This document shows, one piece after another, positions 8,857 to 18,419 of a DNA stretch of 64,000 nt. How positions within the stretch are numbered: position 1 is the stretch's first letter; each line of letters begins with the position of its first letter. Source of the DNA: Granulicella paludicola (GTDB taxonomy: Bacteria; Acidobacteriota; Terriglobia; Terriglobales; Acidobacteriaceae); NCBI RefSeq assembly GCF_025685545.1, contig NZ_JAGSYC010000026.1, positions 496,001-560,000 on the forward strand. The letters are read 5' to 3'. The notes beneath the pieces are model-generated. The model was not told the origin of the DNA and did not search any database. It saw only the letters and a list, made by a program, of their open reading frames with translations. The position numbers and the translations under genes are program-made.

Positions 8857-8918
8857 AGAAGGGAGGAAGAATACGTTATCGTCCCGCTCCTCGCTCCTCT
8901 ACACACACTTCTCTGTTC

Positions 8919-9860
8919 TTACATATTCGCGTTGCCGGCGCGCATATCTTCGTTGAAGGTGGGCTTCAGGAAGTTGAGGGCTTCGGCGAGTTCGGCGCGG
9001 TACTTGTCGTCCTGATTGCGGAGCGTGTCGGTTGCGGTGGCCCATTCACCATCGCCTTCGAGGAGGACGAGGCCTTCCTTCGCGAGCGCCGCTGCCTGCA
9101 GCTTCAGCTCTTCCACGGTCGTGTTGAGGTACTGCGCATCGCGGGGATCAGCGATCCAGACGGGAGCGCCGCCGCCGAGCACGTGCGACAGCCAGAAGAC
9201 CTTCGCCTGCAGGTAGTCGTGGCGCTGCTGTTCCTTGGTGTCGTTGAAGCTGAAGGTCTTCTTCCACGGCGAGTAGTAGCGCGTGGTGACAGGCACCGGC
9301 TGGCGGTTGCCGGACTTCACGAGCTCGAGCTGCCCCTGGTCGAAGGTCTTGCGAACGGCGTTGTAGATGAAGCCCTCAGCGAAGGGCTGCTCGCGCGAGA
9401 CGAGAGTCTCGGAGAAGGTCTGCGTCAGCGCAGCCGCGACCTTGGCGTGCAGAGGCTGCGCGCCTGAGGCGATCTCGCCGCCGTCGTTGAGGGTGACCGT
9501 GCCGTGGACGACGAAGGTGTCCGCGCCGGAGGTCGAGAAGTGGAAGGGCCATGCGAAGTTGCCGAAGACCAGCGGCAGACCATGCAGAGTGATGTACTGG
9601 TCCGGGTGCGGATTGCGCAGGCGCTTGCCAGCCTCAGTGAAGAAGGCCGTAAACTGCTTGACGAACTCGGGATTGGACGCGTCGAAGTCCGAGGAGAGCT
9701 CAAGGGTCTGGGTCTTCGACGGATCGGCGGCAAGCGCAACTGTAGCGCGGGTCGTGGTAGCGCCGTTGTAGTCGGTGCCGTTCTCGATGGAGAGGATGGT
9801 GAGGCCGGCGGCCTTGGCGGCGGCTTCAAGCGCGGGTGCGGGTGCGGCGATGGTGGACAT
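8919..9860 (-). CDS. Hypothetical protein, 313 aa
   Basis: I do not recognise the family. The product has an Ala-rich N-terminus without a clear signal peptide, a central part with HGLPLVFGNFAWPFHFSTSG and TFVVHGTVTLND, then TTRYYSPWKKTFSF, and a helical acidic C-terminus. The start is supported by AAGG about 6 nt before the ATG. The upstream leader carries a CAGGGAGTAG-type tandem repeat. It follows the S9 peptidase gene on the same strand by 81 bp and may be co-transcribed with it. Confidence 0.7.
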   Translation of the reverse strand: MSTIAAPAPALEAAAKAAGLTILSIENGTDYNGATTTRATVALAADPSKTQTLELSSDFDASNPEFVKQFTAFFTEAGKRLRNPHPDQYITLHGLPLVFGNFAWPFHFSTSGADTFVVHGTVTLNDGGEIASGAQPLHAKVAAALTQTFSETLVSREQPFAEGFIYNAVRKTFDQGQLELVKSGNRQPVPVTTRYYSPWKKTFSFNDTKEQQRHDYLQAKVFWLSHVLGGGAPVWIADPRDAQYLNTTVEELKLQAAALAKEGLVLLEGDGEWATATDTLRNQDDKYRAELAEALNFLKPTFNEDMRAGNANM

Positions 9861-9869
9861 CTTTACCTT

Positions 9870-9900
9870 CAGGGAACAGGGAGTAGGGAGCAGGGAGTAG
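9870..9900. repeat. Short purine-rich tandem repeat (CAGGGAGTAG type)
   Basis: The unit GGGAACAGGGAGTAGG is followed by GAGCAGGGAGTAG, giving about three degenerate copies of a 7-10-mer. It lies 10 nt upstream of the minus-strand gene start at 9860. A related element lies at 14083, 25 nt upstream of prfA. Confidence 0.5.
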
Positions 9901-9941
9901 AAAAATGCCCTCCGCTGTCATCGCTCTCCATTTTAGCGGTT

Positions 9942-12332
9942 TTAAGGCTTCAATGTGCGTTCGAAGAACTCCGCGGCGGCGGTGTAGGCCTTGAGCCAGG
10001 TGCTGTGCAGAAGGAACTCGTGGATCTCGTCGGGGAAGATGAGCTCCTCCACGTCGACCTTCTGGTCGGCCGGAAGGCTTGCGTTGCGGGCGCGGAGGGC
10101 GTCCGCCAGCAGCGGAGTCTGCGCGTAGGCTACGTTGCCGTCGTTGTCGCCGTGGATCAGCAGGATGGGCGAGTGCCATTTGCTGAGGTCTGCGAGCGGC
10201 GAGCTTTGCAGGGCTTTGGCGGCGATCGCGTCCTGCTGGGCAAAGCTACCGCGCTTCCAGTCGGAGGCGTTGTCTTCGAGGTTCCAGTCGTGGACGCCGT
10301 GGAAGTCGACACCGGCGGCGAAGAGGTCGGAGTTGCGGGCGAGCGCAAGCGCGGTGAGGTACCCGCCATAACTGCCCCCCCAGACCCCGATGCGTTTCAC
10401 GTCGACATCCGGGCGCGAGGCAAGATACTTCTGCGCCGCGAGAACGTCGTTGTATTCCTTCGCACCCGTTGCACCTTCGCCCTCGCACTGGTGGAAGTCG
10501 AGCCCATAGCCGATGCCGCAGCGATAGTTGACGGAGAGGACGATGAAGCCGCGCGAGGTGAGGTACTGGTTCATCGCGTAGGCGTTGGAGTAATAGCCCA
10601 TGGCCGGGTAGCCGAGCAGCATCTGCCGCATGGGGCCTCCGTGGAAGAAGAGGATGGCGGGGTGCTTGGTCTTTGGGTCGAGATTCTTCGGGAGGAAGAG
10701 TTGTCCGTGAATTTGCAGGCTGTCGGTGGACGGGAAGAGAACTTGCTGCGGTGTAACGAAGGCCGTCTCCGAGAGACTGGAATGATCGACAGGGTGAAGA
10801 TTTTTCATTCTGCGGGCGCCATCGATAAGGACAGGATGCATCGGTTCCCTGGAGTCTGCTGCGAGTGTCGCGAGATTCAGGTGATAGAACGCAAGAGGAT
10901 ATTCCTTCTGTGCGTCTTCTGAAGCAGGCATATTCTCCGTGATGGCAGAGATGGCATACAGATGCGTTTCGATTCCGGAACCGATCGTCAGCGGTATGGT
11001 TCCCCGGATGTCATCCCTGTGTACGAACGTCGCGAGCCTCACGTGGCTTCGATCTGCATCTGCTTCATCTGCTTCGATCTCATTGGAAACATAGAGCACG
11101 TTAAAGCCGTCGGGAGTCACGCGGAACTCGGTGACATCGAACTCGCCTGGGGTTAGTGGTGCAGCACCCTTGCCACTGCGCGTATCGGCGGCGTAGAGAT
11201 GTGTCCAGCCATCCATGTTTCCGGCAAAGATCACTCGATGATCTGCTGTCCAAACTAGATAGGGGTCGTGGCCGCCAGGATCGGGGAGGACGCTGCCGGG
11301 TTTGTTAGGAGTGGGCTGGTAAATTGTGCGGCTTCCGGGAGATAACGCAGGTCGTTCGCTGAGTTCAGGATGACAGGTAAAAGAGGGAATGCAGGGCACA
11401 AATTCAGGGTTTACGCTGCCCCCTTCGACATGCTTCGGCAAGTTTGCGGACGTGATATCCAGCAACTGAATCGACCATGGTGTTGCGCTGGTTCGGGGGT
11501 TGGCGAACTCGGGGATGTCGGTGAAAGGGGTGCGTATCCAGGCGAGTTGTTTGCCGTCGGGTGAGAATGCTGGTGCGGAGTCGTCGCCGGTGCTCGGGGC
11601 GGGGAAGCTCAACGTGTGCGTCTTCAGATCGAGCAACGCGAGGAAGCTGTGCGAGGGCTGATTGACCTCGCGGCGGCGGCTGATGAAAGCGAGCGTATTG
11701 CCGTCGGGCGAGAGCGTGAGGGCCGAGGCGGTGCCGCGGTCGAAGACAAGCTGGTGAGTGGGGGACTGCGGTGGTTCCGGTAAAGCAGTTCCTTCGACTT
11801 CGCGCTGCGCGCTCCGCTCAGGATGACAATCGCTAAGGCAGGCAGTGAAAATCTGGCCTGCGCGCAGGAAGAAGAGGCTCTTGCCGTCGCGGGAGAAGAG
11901 CGGGGCGCGGCCTTCGCCGACGATGAGAGACTTTGCATTCGCATCGAGCGGCTGCACGATAACCTGCACGGGCGTCGACCGTTGCAGATGCGCGGGGTTC
12001 GCAGGTTTCCCATCGGCTCCATTCGGAGCGCCGTAGGTGTAGGCGATAAGTTTTGCATCCGGCGACCACGCAAGCTGCGAGATGTCCTGCGCATCGTCTT
12101 CGGTGTTGCTCGTGAGCTGCCGCGCCGCAACCTCCTTGCCGCCGACATAAAGGTTGTGGCGGCCTTCGGCATCTTCTACCCACGCAAAGAGATTGCCCAC
12201 GGGCGCTGCCGTCAGGTCGGTCGCGTACGGTGCACTCAGCGCCTGTTGCAGCGTGAATGGTTTCGATGTCTGCGCGATGAGCGAGGAGGCTGTAGCGAGC
12301 GCGAGCAGGACGAGAGGCCGAAGATGTCTCAT
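9942..12332 (-). CDS. Secreted S9-family prolyl oligopeptidase (DPP IV/acylaminoacyl-type)
   Basis: The 796-residue product has a signal peptide (LVLLALATASSLIAQ), a beta-propeller of WD40-like PD40 repeats (LAWSPDAKLIAY, LTLSPDGNTLAF, PAFSPDGKQLAW) and a C-terminal alpha/beta-hydrolase domain. The catalytic triad is S654 in GGSYGG, D731 in GDNDGNV and H771 in DEIHEF. It should cleave short peptides in the periplasm or outside the cell. Two insertions in the propeller, SDCHPERSAQREVEG and TCHPELSERPALSPG, are in-frame translations of the dispersed CATCCTGAGC repeat. Confidence 0.9.
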   Translation of the reverse strand: MRHLRPLVLLALATASSLIAQTSKPFTLQQALSAPYATDLTAAPVGNLFAWVEDAEGRHNLYVGGKEVAARQLTSNTEDDAQDISQLAWSPDAKLIAYTYGAPNGADGKPANPAHLQRSTPVQVIVQPLDANAKSLIVGEGRAPLFSRDGKSLFFLRAGQIFTACLSDCHPERSAQREVEGTALPEPPQSPTHQLVFDRGTASALTLSPDGNTLAFISRRREVNQPSHSFLALLDLKTHTLSFPAPSTGDDSAPAFSPDGKQLAWIRTPFTDIPEFANPRTSATPWSIQLLDITSANLPKHVEGGSVNPEFVPCIPSFTCHPELSERPALSPGSRTIYQPTPNKPGSVLPDPGGHDPYLVWTADHRVIFAGNMDGWTHLYAADTRSGKGAAPLTPGEFDVTEFRVTPDGFNVLYVSNEIEADEADADRSHVRLATFVHRDDIRGTIPLTIGSGIETHLYAISAITENMPASEDAQKEYPLAFYHLNLATLAADSREPMHPVLIDGARRMKNLHPVDHSSLSETAFVTPQQVLFPSTDSLQIHGQLFLPKNLDPKTKHPAILFFHGGPMRQMLLGYPAMGYYSNAYAMNQYLTSRGFIVLSVNYRCGIGYGLDFHQCEGEGATGAKEYNDVLAAQKYLASRPDVDVKRIGVWGGSYGGYLTALALARNSDLFAAGVDFHGVHDWNLEDNASDWKRGSFAQQDAIAAKALQSSPLADLSKWHSPILLIHGDNDGNVAYAQTPLLADALRARNASLPADQKVDVEELIFPDEIHEFLLHSTWLKAYTAAAEFFERTLKP
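11336..11380 (-). repeat. CATCCTGAGC-type repeat inside the S9 peptidase gene (copy 1)
   Basis: Read on the minus strand, CTGTCATCCTGAACTCAGCG and the following bases are a member of the dispersed repeat, translated as TCHPELSERPALSPGS between two propeller segments. Confidence 0.6.
11785..11830 (-). repeat. CATCCTGAGC-type repeat inside the S9 peptidase gene (copy 2)
   Basis: Read on the minus strand, ATTGTCATCCTGAGCGGAGC then GCGCAGCGCGAAGTCGAAGG is a near-canonical copy of the repeat found between genes elsewhere. It is translated in frame as CHPERSAQREVEG. Confidence 0.7.
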
Positions 12333-12412
12333 GCGGTTGAGGATAACCGAGGTCGCTCCCCGTAAGGTCTGAGTCGGTACGATATATGCATCTCAGTAAG
12401 CAGAGGTAAGCC

Positions 12413-12916
12413 TTGCCACGGACGCACATTCAAGACCACGTCGACCTGATCGCGAAGCATGAGCTGGAGTTTCTTGCGAACCGCACACGCGCCGAACGCA
12501 TCATCGATGCGGTCGCAGGGTACATCGGTAGTCTTACGTTCGTGGTTGTCCACATCATCTTCTTTGCCCTGTGGATCGTGTGGAATGTGCTGCCGCATAC
12601 CCGCCACTTCGACACGCGTCCCTTCTCGTTGCTGCAGACACTAGTGGCCATGGAGTCGATCCTCGCAGCCAGCTTTATCCTGATGCGGCAGGGACGCCTG
12701 GGACGGCGCGCAGACGAGCGCGATCATCTGATGCTGCAGATCCTGATCCTGAGCGAGAAAGAAATTACGGCACTGCTGGGTGTGAACCGCGAGATTGCCA
12801 ATGAGGTCGGCGTAAGCGATATGGCTAATGAAGATGAGGTCCGCGCGCTAAGCGAGCCCACTTCGATTGACGACGTGGCGCAGACCATTGCGGAGAAGCT
12901 GCCGGGGAATGGCTAA
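12413..12916 (+). CDS. DUF1003 membrane protein
   Basis: The 167-residue protein has two TM helices (about 38-58 and 73-92) linked by NVLPHTRHFDTRPFSLL, and an ASFILMRQGRLGRRADERD segment at the end of TM2 that is diagnostic for DUF1003. A soluble helical C-terminus follows. Its function is unknown. The TTG start at 12413 is supported by AGAGG 6 nt upstream. It is divergent from the S9 peptidase and convergent with prfA. Confidence 0.85.
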   Translation: MPRTHIQDHVDLIAKHELEFLANRTRAERIIDAVAGYIGSLTFVVVHIIFFALWIVWNVLPHTRHFDTRPFSLLQTLVAMESILAASFILMRQGRLGRRADERDHLMLQILILSEKEITALLGVNREIANEVGVSDMANEDEVRALSEPTSIDDVAQTIAEKLPGNG

Positions 12917-12917
12917 A

Positions 12918-12990
12918 ACAGCGAGAAGATAAGCGTGAAAAGAGGAACTTCGCTTCCCTTCTCATTCTGGTCTTCTCACTTGCCGCTGTC
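12918..12990. repeat. Imperfect inverted repeat between convergent genes (possible terminator)
   Basis: ACAGCG near 12919 pairs with CGCTGT near 12985, and GAGAAG/CTTCTC tracts pair inside. It fills the whole gap between DUF1003 (+) and prfA (-), where a shared terminator would be expected. There is no clear T-tract. Confidence 0.4.
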
Positions 12991-14058
12991 TTAAGCTGCT
13001 TCTGATTGCGCCTTCAACTTCTCTGCCGTCTCGTGCGCGATCAGGGCGTCGATCGTCGGCTGCAGCAGGCCTTCCATCACCATCTGCAGATTGTGGTTCG
13101 TCAGGCCGATGCGGTGGTCCGTAAGGCGGTTCTGCGGGAAGTTGTAGGTGCGGATCTTGTCGCTGCGGTCGCCCGAGCCGATCTGGCTCTTGCGGTCCTT
13201 CGCCTGTAGCTGGTGAATGCGCTCGGCTTCGACCTCATACAAACGCGAACGGAGAACGCGCATAGCTTTCTCGCGGTTCTTGATCTGCGACTTCTCGTCC
13301 TGGCAGCTGACAACGGTGTTCGTCGGCAGATGCGTGATGCGGATCGCCGAGTACGTCGTATTCACCGACTGTCCGCCAGGGCCTGAGGAGCAGAAGGTGT
13401 CGATGCGCAGGTCCTTCTTTTCGATCTTGATGTCGACCTCTTCCGCCTCCGGCAGCACGGCCACCGTGATGGCGGAGGTGTGGACACGACCTTGCGTTTC
13501 GGTCGCAGGAACGCGCTGCACGCGGTGCGTGCCAGACTCGTACTTCATCAGCGAATAGACCTTGTCGCCTTCAAAGATCGCAGTGATGTCTTTCAGGCCG
13601 CCTACGTCAGAGTCAGTCTGCGAAAGGACTTCGACCTTCCAGCGATGCTGCTCAGCGTAGCGAAGGTACATGCGGAAGACCTCCGCCACGAAGAGAGAGG
13701 CTTCGTCGCCGCCGGTGCCGGCGCGGAGCTCGATGACGACGTTCTTATCGTCGTTCGGGTCCTTGGGCAGCAGCAGAACCTTTAGCTCGTCTTCCACGAC
13801 AGGTAGCTGCGGTTCGAGCTCGGCGAGCTCCATCTCCGCCATCTCGCGCATGTCGGCATCGGCGAGCATCGCCTTCGCGTCGGCAATGGAGTTGGTGAGT
13901 TTGCGATACTGCCGGAACTTTTCGACCGTGGGCTCCAGGTCGCGGTGCTGCTTGGCGACCTTGCGGAAGTTTTCCTGGTCGTTGACGAGGGTGGGGTCGC
14001 CGAGCTGCGCGCCGAGTTCTTCATAGCGGGCTTCGAGTTGATCGAGACGTTCGAACAT
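12991..14058 (-). CDS. prfA: Peptide chain release factor 1
   Basis: The 355-residue RF1 releases completed peptides at UAA/UAG. The peptide anticodon PAT is at 184-186 ([10 protein letters not shown]), the catalytic GGQ at 228-230 ([12 protein letters not shown]) and [12 protein letters not shown] at 112-123, all expected of RF1 rather than RF2. The length is normal. SD AGGAGGAG lies just before the ATG. PrmC, which methylates the GGQ glutamine, is encoded in this window at 34119-34940. Confidence 0.97.
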   Translation of the reverse strand: MFERLDQLEARYEELGAQLGDPTLVNDQENFRKVAKQHRDLEPTVEKFRQYRKLTNSIADAKAMLADADMREMAEMELAELEPQLPVVEDELKVLLLPKDPNDDKNVVIELRAGTGGDEASLFVAEVFRMYLRYAEQHRWKVEVLSQTDSDVGGLKDITAIFEGDKVYSLMKYESGTHRVQRVPATETQGRVHTSAITVAVLPEAEEVDIKIEKKDLRIDTFCSSGPGGQSVNTTYSAIRITHLPTNTVVSCQDEKSQIKNREKAMRVLRSRLYEVEAERIHQLQAKDRKSQIGSGDRSDKIRTYNFPQNRLTDHRIGLTNHNLQMVMEGLLQPTIDALIAHETAEKLKAQSEAA

Positions 14059-14082
14059 TTGGGACTCCTCCTGCGATAACGG

Positions 14083-14114
14083 CAGGGATTAGGGAACAGG
14101 AATTAGGGATGAGA
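14083..14114. repeat. Purine-rich tandem repeat (CAGGGATTAGGGA type)
   Basis: CAGGGATTAGGGAACAGG continues into AATTAGGGATGAG, related to the element at 9870-9900. Both lie shortly upstream of minus-strand starts. Confidence 0.45.
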
Positions 14115-14259
14115 AAGGCGCGGATCCACGCGGCTGCGAGTTAGGCGCAGCTAGGCAAAGTCGTGACGGAGAGTCACGCGGGAGGTCAACACCGGATTTG
14201 CGCTGGAAAACTTCATCGCTCTTTAGATGATAACGCGAGGATTCGGGATTCTGAAGTGG

Positions 14260-15429
14260 CTACTTCGGCTCGTCCGCGGGCTTGCCCTTGGCATAACCGG
14301 GCACGTTGTGGGTCAGGTGGTCCAGTACGAACTCTCGGAAGAGGCCCTCCACCGCGTTGCCGCCGATGCCAATGCCCATGTTTCTGCCCGCGAGGGAGCC
14401 AGCGGAGTTTCCCGCCGGGTGGTATAGCGTTGAAAGAGCTCCGGCGGCGCCGTTGCCAAGGATATGTGAATACGCAGGCTGCAAATGCCCGTTGTCGCCG
14501 CGCGTGATGATGCCCGACGAGATCGCGTGCCATATACGGGACTTCATCGGCTGAGCCGGCCCCATATAGAAGTAGCGTGGGTCCTGGTGGAAGATCGAGG
14601 GGAAGATGGCGTAGCCAAGAAAGCGGCCAAAGAGGGCGTCTCCGTAGGCGGCGGCAAACCGTTTGCCATAGCTGGGAGCGTCCTGTCCCCAGCCTGGAAA
14701 GGTATCGTGGGCAGTCTCTACCCCGGCAATGATGGCAGTTGGGACGAGGATGAAGGGATCAGTGCGCGACTTCGTAGCGAGATAGAATTTCTGCCGCGTG
14801 TTCAGCGGCGCGGCATTCCAGACAAAGCTCTCGTAAAAATTGGGCGCAAGACCCAGCACGCGCTGGTGCGTCTCCAACTTCAACTCGGCATCCGCGACCT
14901 GCGCGCTGGTGGCATAGACGTCGATGGCCGTGCCAGCCGTGGCGACGAGCAAGGCCACATTGGGCAGCTCAAAGTGCTGGCCTGCTGCGAGCTCGATACG
15001 CTCCGTCAGGAAGGGCTCAAGGCCCTTGGCCGTGATGCGGGCACGATAGCTTCCTGCGGGCAGATCGAGGAACTCAAACTCTCCAGCGGAGTCCGAGGTG
15101 GTCTCGCGCAGCGGCTTGTGCTGGCTGGCGAGCTCGCCCGAGGTCGGCTTCTCCGTCAGATGGACTGCTTTGCCGTCTTCCTCCAGCTTGATCGTAGCGC
15201 CGGGAACAAGAGCTCCGGCGACATCGCTGACTAGCCCGCGGATGCGAGCATGCGCTTCGGCTGACGGCACGGTTTGCGCCGTGGCGGCCTGCAGAAAGCT
15301 CGGTGCGTCCGGCAGAGAGGCACTTGCGAGGTTCTGCGCTGCTGCGGTAAAAGCCAGCGGAAAGGCAATCGCTGCGATGGCGATAGAGACGCGCGGGGCC
15401 CTGAAAAAAGACGTGTGAGACGTGGTCAT
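14260..15429 (-). CDS. Secreted carboxypeptidase-regulatory-like domain protein
   Basis: The 389-residue product has a signal peptide (VSIAIAAIAFPLAFTAAAQ) and one CarboxypepD_reg-like beta-sandwich (about 62-150: RGLVSDVAGALVPGATI ... GEFEFLDLPAGSYRARI). A longer C-terminal part follows with FYLATKSRTDPF, PGWGQDAPSYGKRF and IFHQDPRYFYMGPA, a combination common in Terriglobia and otherwise uncharacterised. It is probably attached to or within the cell envelope. The two minus-strand genes here have no obvious functional link. Confidence 0.75.
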   Translation of the reverse strand: MTTSHTSFFRAPRVSIAIAAIAFPLAFTAAAQNLASASLPDAPSFLQAATAQTVPSAEAHARIRGLVSDVAGALVPGATIKLEEDGKAVHLTEKPTSGELASQHKPLRETTSDSAGEFEFLDLPAGSYRARITAKGLEPFLTERIELAAGQHFELPNVALLVATAGTAIDVYATSAQVADAELKLETHQRVLGLAPNFYESFVWNAAPLNTRQKFYLATKSRTDPFILVPTAIIAGVETAHDTFPGWGQDAPSYGKRFAAAYGDALFGRFLGYAIFPSIFHQDPRYFYMGPAQPMKSRIWHAISSGIITRGDNGHLQPAYSHILGNGAAGALSTLYHPAGNSAGSLAGRNMGIGIGGNAVEGLFREFVLDHLTHNVPGYAKGKPADEPK

Positions 15430-15531
15430 GGAAGTGAGTTCTAGTTCACAGCATGACAGATTGGGCGACAGCGGAACGTTGCGAGAACAAAAACATTCAC
15501 ATCGGGTAGCGACACCGTCGCAGGGACGCCT

Positions 15532-16281
15532 TCACGGAGCATCGCTTGCAGGGCCGAGCGTGACGCTCGCGGTGAAGAGCTTGCAGTTGGTGTAGGTTGA
15601 TTCGAAGCGGTCGAGGAACTTACCGTTGGGGCGCTCGGACACCATGTGACTGGAGAGCTGGTAGGTCACATCGTTCAGCGTTACGGGCGCGAGATCAACC
15701 TGCGCGAAGGGGATCAACGCATACAGCGCAGTTCCCTGCGCGGTGACGCGGCGCTCGAGGTGCTGAATATTGCCAGTGGGGTCGAGCGTGACAAAGCCGC
15801 GGACACCAACGCTGCGGCAGCCGGGGAGCTTAGCTGCATCCGGGGCGCCTTCGAAATCGATGCGGTCAGTCGAGAGCGTGTATCGATAGCAAGCCTGCTG
15901 ACCGGGCAGAAAATAGGCCAGTGCCTGGCGAAAACCTCCCTGCGCATAGGCGGGCATGGTGAAGCCGCCGCCCGTGAAGGGCTGCCCGTTCACCGTCAGG
16001 AACTCCGCCGCCTCGGTCAACTGGCCGTCCGCACCGCGCCGCACGCGCAGATTGGCTGTGAAAGTCACGTGGCGCAACACCCGGGGCGGTTCGTTCTTTT
16101 TGCCGGGGAGCAACTCATCGCTGCTCGCTGTCTGCAGGCAGCTGAAGTTCGGAAGAGAACGATCGAAGGCGGCAGCCTGCTCGCCAAGTCGAGCGAGAAG
16201 TGTCTCCAGCGTCGGCTGCTGCGCATGGCCAAGGCCTGCAACCGCGAGCAGCGTAATCGGGATAACCTGTGACAGTCGCAA
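15532..16281 (-). CDS. Secreted hypothetical protein, 249 aa
   Basis: The product has a signal peptide (LRLSQVIPITLLAVAGLGHAQ), then an all-beta-looking domain with PNFSCLQT, RHVTFTANLRVRRG, ACYRYTL and GRSVG-like turns. I know of no function, although similar proteins are frequent in Acidobacteria. The TTG start at 16281 is supported by CAGGAG 7 nt upstream and by the signal peptide. The longer frame to 16470 would run through the divergent ligase gene. The ligase starts only 87 bp away, so the two probably share a divergent promoter region. Confidence 0.65.
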   Translation of the reverse strand: MRLSQVIPITLLAVAGLGHAQQPTLETLLARLGEQAAAFDRSLPNFSCLQTASSDELLPGKKNEPPRVLRHVTFTANLRVRRGADGQLTEAAEFLTVNGQPFTGGGFTMPAYAQGGFRQALAYFLPGQQACYRYTLSTDRIDFEGAPDAAKLPGCRSVGVRGFVTLDPTGNIQHLERRVTAQGTALYALIPFAQVDLAPVTLNDVTYQLSSHMVSERPNGKFLDRFESTYTNCKLFTASVTLGPASDAP

Positions 16282-16368
16282 CCGGAAACTCCTGAATGTT
16301 GATTGTATGAGCGCGGAGTTGCAGGACACGTTGAGCGGCGGCGAATCGTGCGCGATGCTAGAGAGATG

Positions 16369-18171
16369 GCAGGATTTGCAGAGGTCGCGAAGCTGGCGGA
16401 GATGCTGGCGAAGGAACCGGGACGGCTGAAGAAGCGCGCGGCCATCGCAGAGGCCATCGCGACGGTACATGCCGAAAGCGGAAGCGAAGACGCCGGTCAG
16501 TTTTGTCTGTATCTTGCCGGCCAGCCGTTTGCGGAGGCCGATCCGCGCAGGCTAAACGCGGGTGGTGCGCTGCTATCGAAGGCGGTGAAAGAGGTCTCCG
16601 GTGCCAGCGACTCGTTACTTACAGCGGCGTACCGACGCCACGGGGATCTGGGTGCGGCTGCCGCTGATTTGTGGCCTGAGAAGATGCACGGGCAGTTGAC
16701 GCTGGTCGAGGTGGATGAAGCTTTTGCGGCCATGGCGGTGGCGCGGAGCACAGCCGCCCGTGCCGCGCTGGTAGAGGGTTTGCTGCGTCGCGCCACAGCA
16801 CTGGAGGCGAAGTATCTGCTGAAGCTGATGCTCGGTGACATGCGCATCGGTGTGAAGCAGAGCTTGATTGAAGAGGCGATTGCCGTCGCTGCGACGGCGG
16901 AGCTGACGGCCGTTCGCAATGCCGTGATGCTGCAGGCAGACCTGGCGCAGGCCGTACGCATGGCCTTTGCAGGCACGCTGGATGAGGCGCGGATGAGGCT
17001 GTTTCATCCCTTGGGGTTCATGCTGGCGTCGCCGGTAGAGTCACCGGAAGAAGCTGTGGCGCGGTTCACGGGCAAGCCCGAGCTGGACGAGTCTGCCGTA
17101 GTCCACGCGCTGCTGGAGGACAAGTTCGACGGCATGCGTGCGCAAGTCCACTGCGGCGATCCATCACAGCCGGGGCGCGTCGCGATCTACTCGCGCAACC
17201 GTGAGGACATCACCGAGAGCTACCCCGAGATCGTCGAAGCGCTGCGCCACGCCCCCACGCCCATGATTCTGGACGGCGAGATCCTTGGCTGGGACTTTGC
17301 AACGGATAAGGCTTTGCCGTTCGCGCGGCTGGGGCAGCGCATCGGCCGCAAGCGCGTCGATGACGCCATGCGGCGGCAGATTCCGGTGGTGCTGATGGCC
17401 TTCGACCTGCTGTTCGAGGGAGACCAACTTCTGATTCCCCTCCCTCTGCGCGATCGCCGCGCCCGTCTGGAGCAAGTATTTGCGCGACTCGGGGCAAGTG
17501 CCGTCGCTCCGCTCGAAGCAGTAAAGACCGTTTCGCAAGGCAACCTGTTTGCGGCAGCTGAACCACCAGGAGCTTCTCTGCCGAGACTGCAGCTTTCGCG
17601 AGCGCAGATGGTGGAAAGTGCCGAGCAGATCGATCTGGCCTATGCCGAAGCACGCGGCCGGGCGAATGAAGGCGTCATGCTGAAGGCGGCGGGGTCAACC
17701 TATCAACCGGGACGCCGAGGCCTCGCCTGGGTGAAACTCAAACGCGAACTCGCGACACTGGATGTGGTGATCACCGGCGCTGAGTTTGGCCACGGCCGGC
17801 GTGCCGGGCTGCTGAGCGACTACACCTTCGCCGTACGCGGCGATGGCGGCGAGCCGCTCAACGTCGGTAAGGCCTACTCCGGCGTGACCGATGCCGAGAT
17901 TGCTGAGCTGACAGAGTGGCTGAAAGAACACACGCTGGAGGATCACGGTCATTTCCGCACAGTCGAGCCGTTGCGCGTGCTGGAGGTCGCGTTCAATAAC
18001 GTCATGCGGTCCGACCGCCACGCCAGCGGGTTCGCGCTGCGGTTTCCGAGGATCTTGAAAATCAGGGACGACAAACCAGTGGAGCAGATCGATACCCTGG
18101 AAGCTGTGGAAGCGATTTTTCAATCACAGCCCGATAAAGATGTTGATGAGAGTGAAGTATCTCCACCGTGA
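16369..18171 (+). CDS. ATP-dependent DNA ligase (LigB-like)
   Basis: The 600-residue ATP-dependent ligase has an N-terminal DNA-binding domain (1-220). The nucleotidyltransferase core holds motif I K252-FDGMR with the adenylated lysine, motif III LDGEILGWD, FDLLF, motif IV EGVMLK and motif V WVKLKRE, and an OB domain follows. The architecture resembles archaeal ligases and mycobacterial LigB, not the bacterial NAD-dependent LigA, so it is likely an accessory repair ligase. ATG 16369 aligns with family N-termini. An upstream in-frame TTG at 16303 lacks an SD. Confidence 0.88.
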   Translation, partial: AGFAEVAKLAEMLAKEPGRLKKRAAIAEAIATVHAESGSEDAGQFCLYLAGQPFAEADPRRLNAGGALLSKAVKEVSGASDSLLTAAYRRHGDLGAAAADLWPEKMHGQLTLVEVDEAFAAMAVARSTAARAALVEGLLRRATALEAKYLLKLMLGDMRIGVKQSLIEEAIAVAATAELTAVRNAVMLQADLAQAVRMAFAGTLDEARMRLFHPLGFMLASPVESPEEAVARFTGKPELDESAVVHALLEDKFDGMRAQVHCGDPSQPGRVAIYSRNREDITESYPEIVEALRHAPTPMILDGEILGWDFATDKALPFARLGQRIGRKRVDDAMRRQIPVVLMAFDLLFEGDQLLIPLPLRDRRARLEQVFARLGASAVAPLEAVKTVSQGNLFAAAEPPGASLPRLQLSRAQMVESAEQIDLAYAEARGRANEGVMLKAAGSTYQPGRRGLAWVKLKRELATLDVVITGAEFGHGRRAGLLSDYTFAVRGDGGEPLNVGKAYSGVTDAEIAELTEWLKEHTLEDHGHFRTVEPLRVLEVAFNNVMRSDRHASGFALRFPRILKIRDDKPVEQIDTLEAVEAIFQSQPDKDVDESEVSPP

Positions 18172-18261
18172 ACTGCCTATCTTGCGCTGTAAAACCCAGT
18201 AGACCCCAGCAAAAGCGGAAAGTATGCCGTTACCAGCGTGAGGCCACCTTTTTCTTGACGG

Positions 18262-18291
18262 TTAGGCAACCCGGGAAGGCTGGGGTAGAAT
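18262..18291 (+). promoter_or_regulatory. Possible sigma70-type promoter
   Basis: TTAGGC (18262-18267) and TAGAAT (18286-18291) are separated by 18 bp, upstream of the DUF882 endopeptidase gene. The -10 is good and the -35 poor. Confidence 0.3.
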
Positions 18292-18419
18292 CGCGACAGC
18301 GGAATGAAGAATGGCGATTTTGATTTGTGTCAGCCATTTCGCGCACTCATTACGAAGAGCGATCCGAACGACTGATTTTCTTTTCAATGTTGCACTTTTT
18401 TTCTTGGAGATTCAGACCT

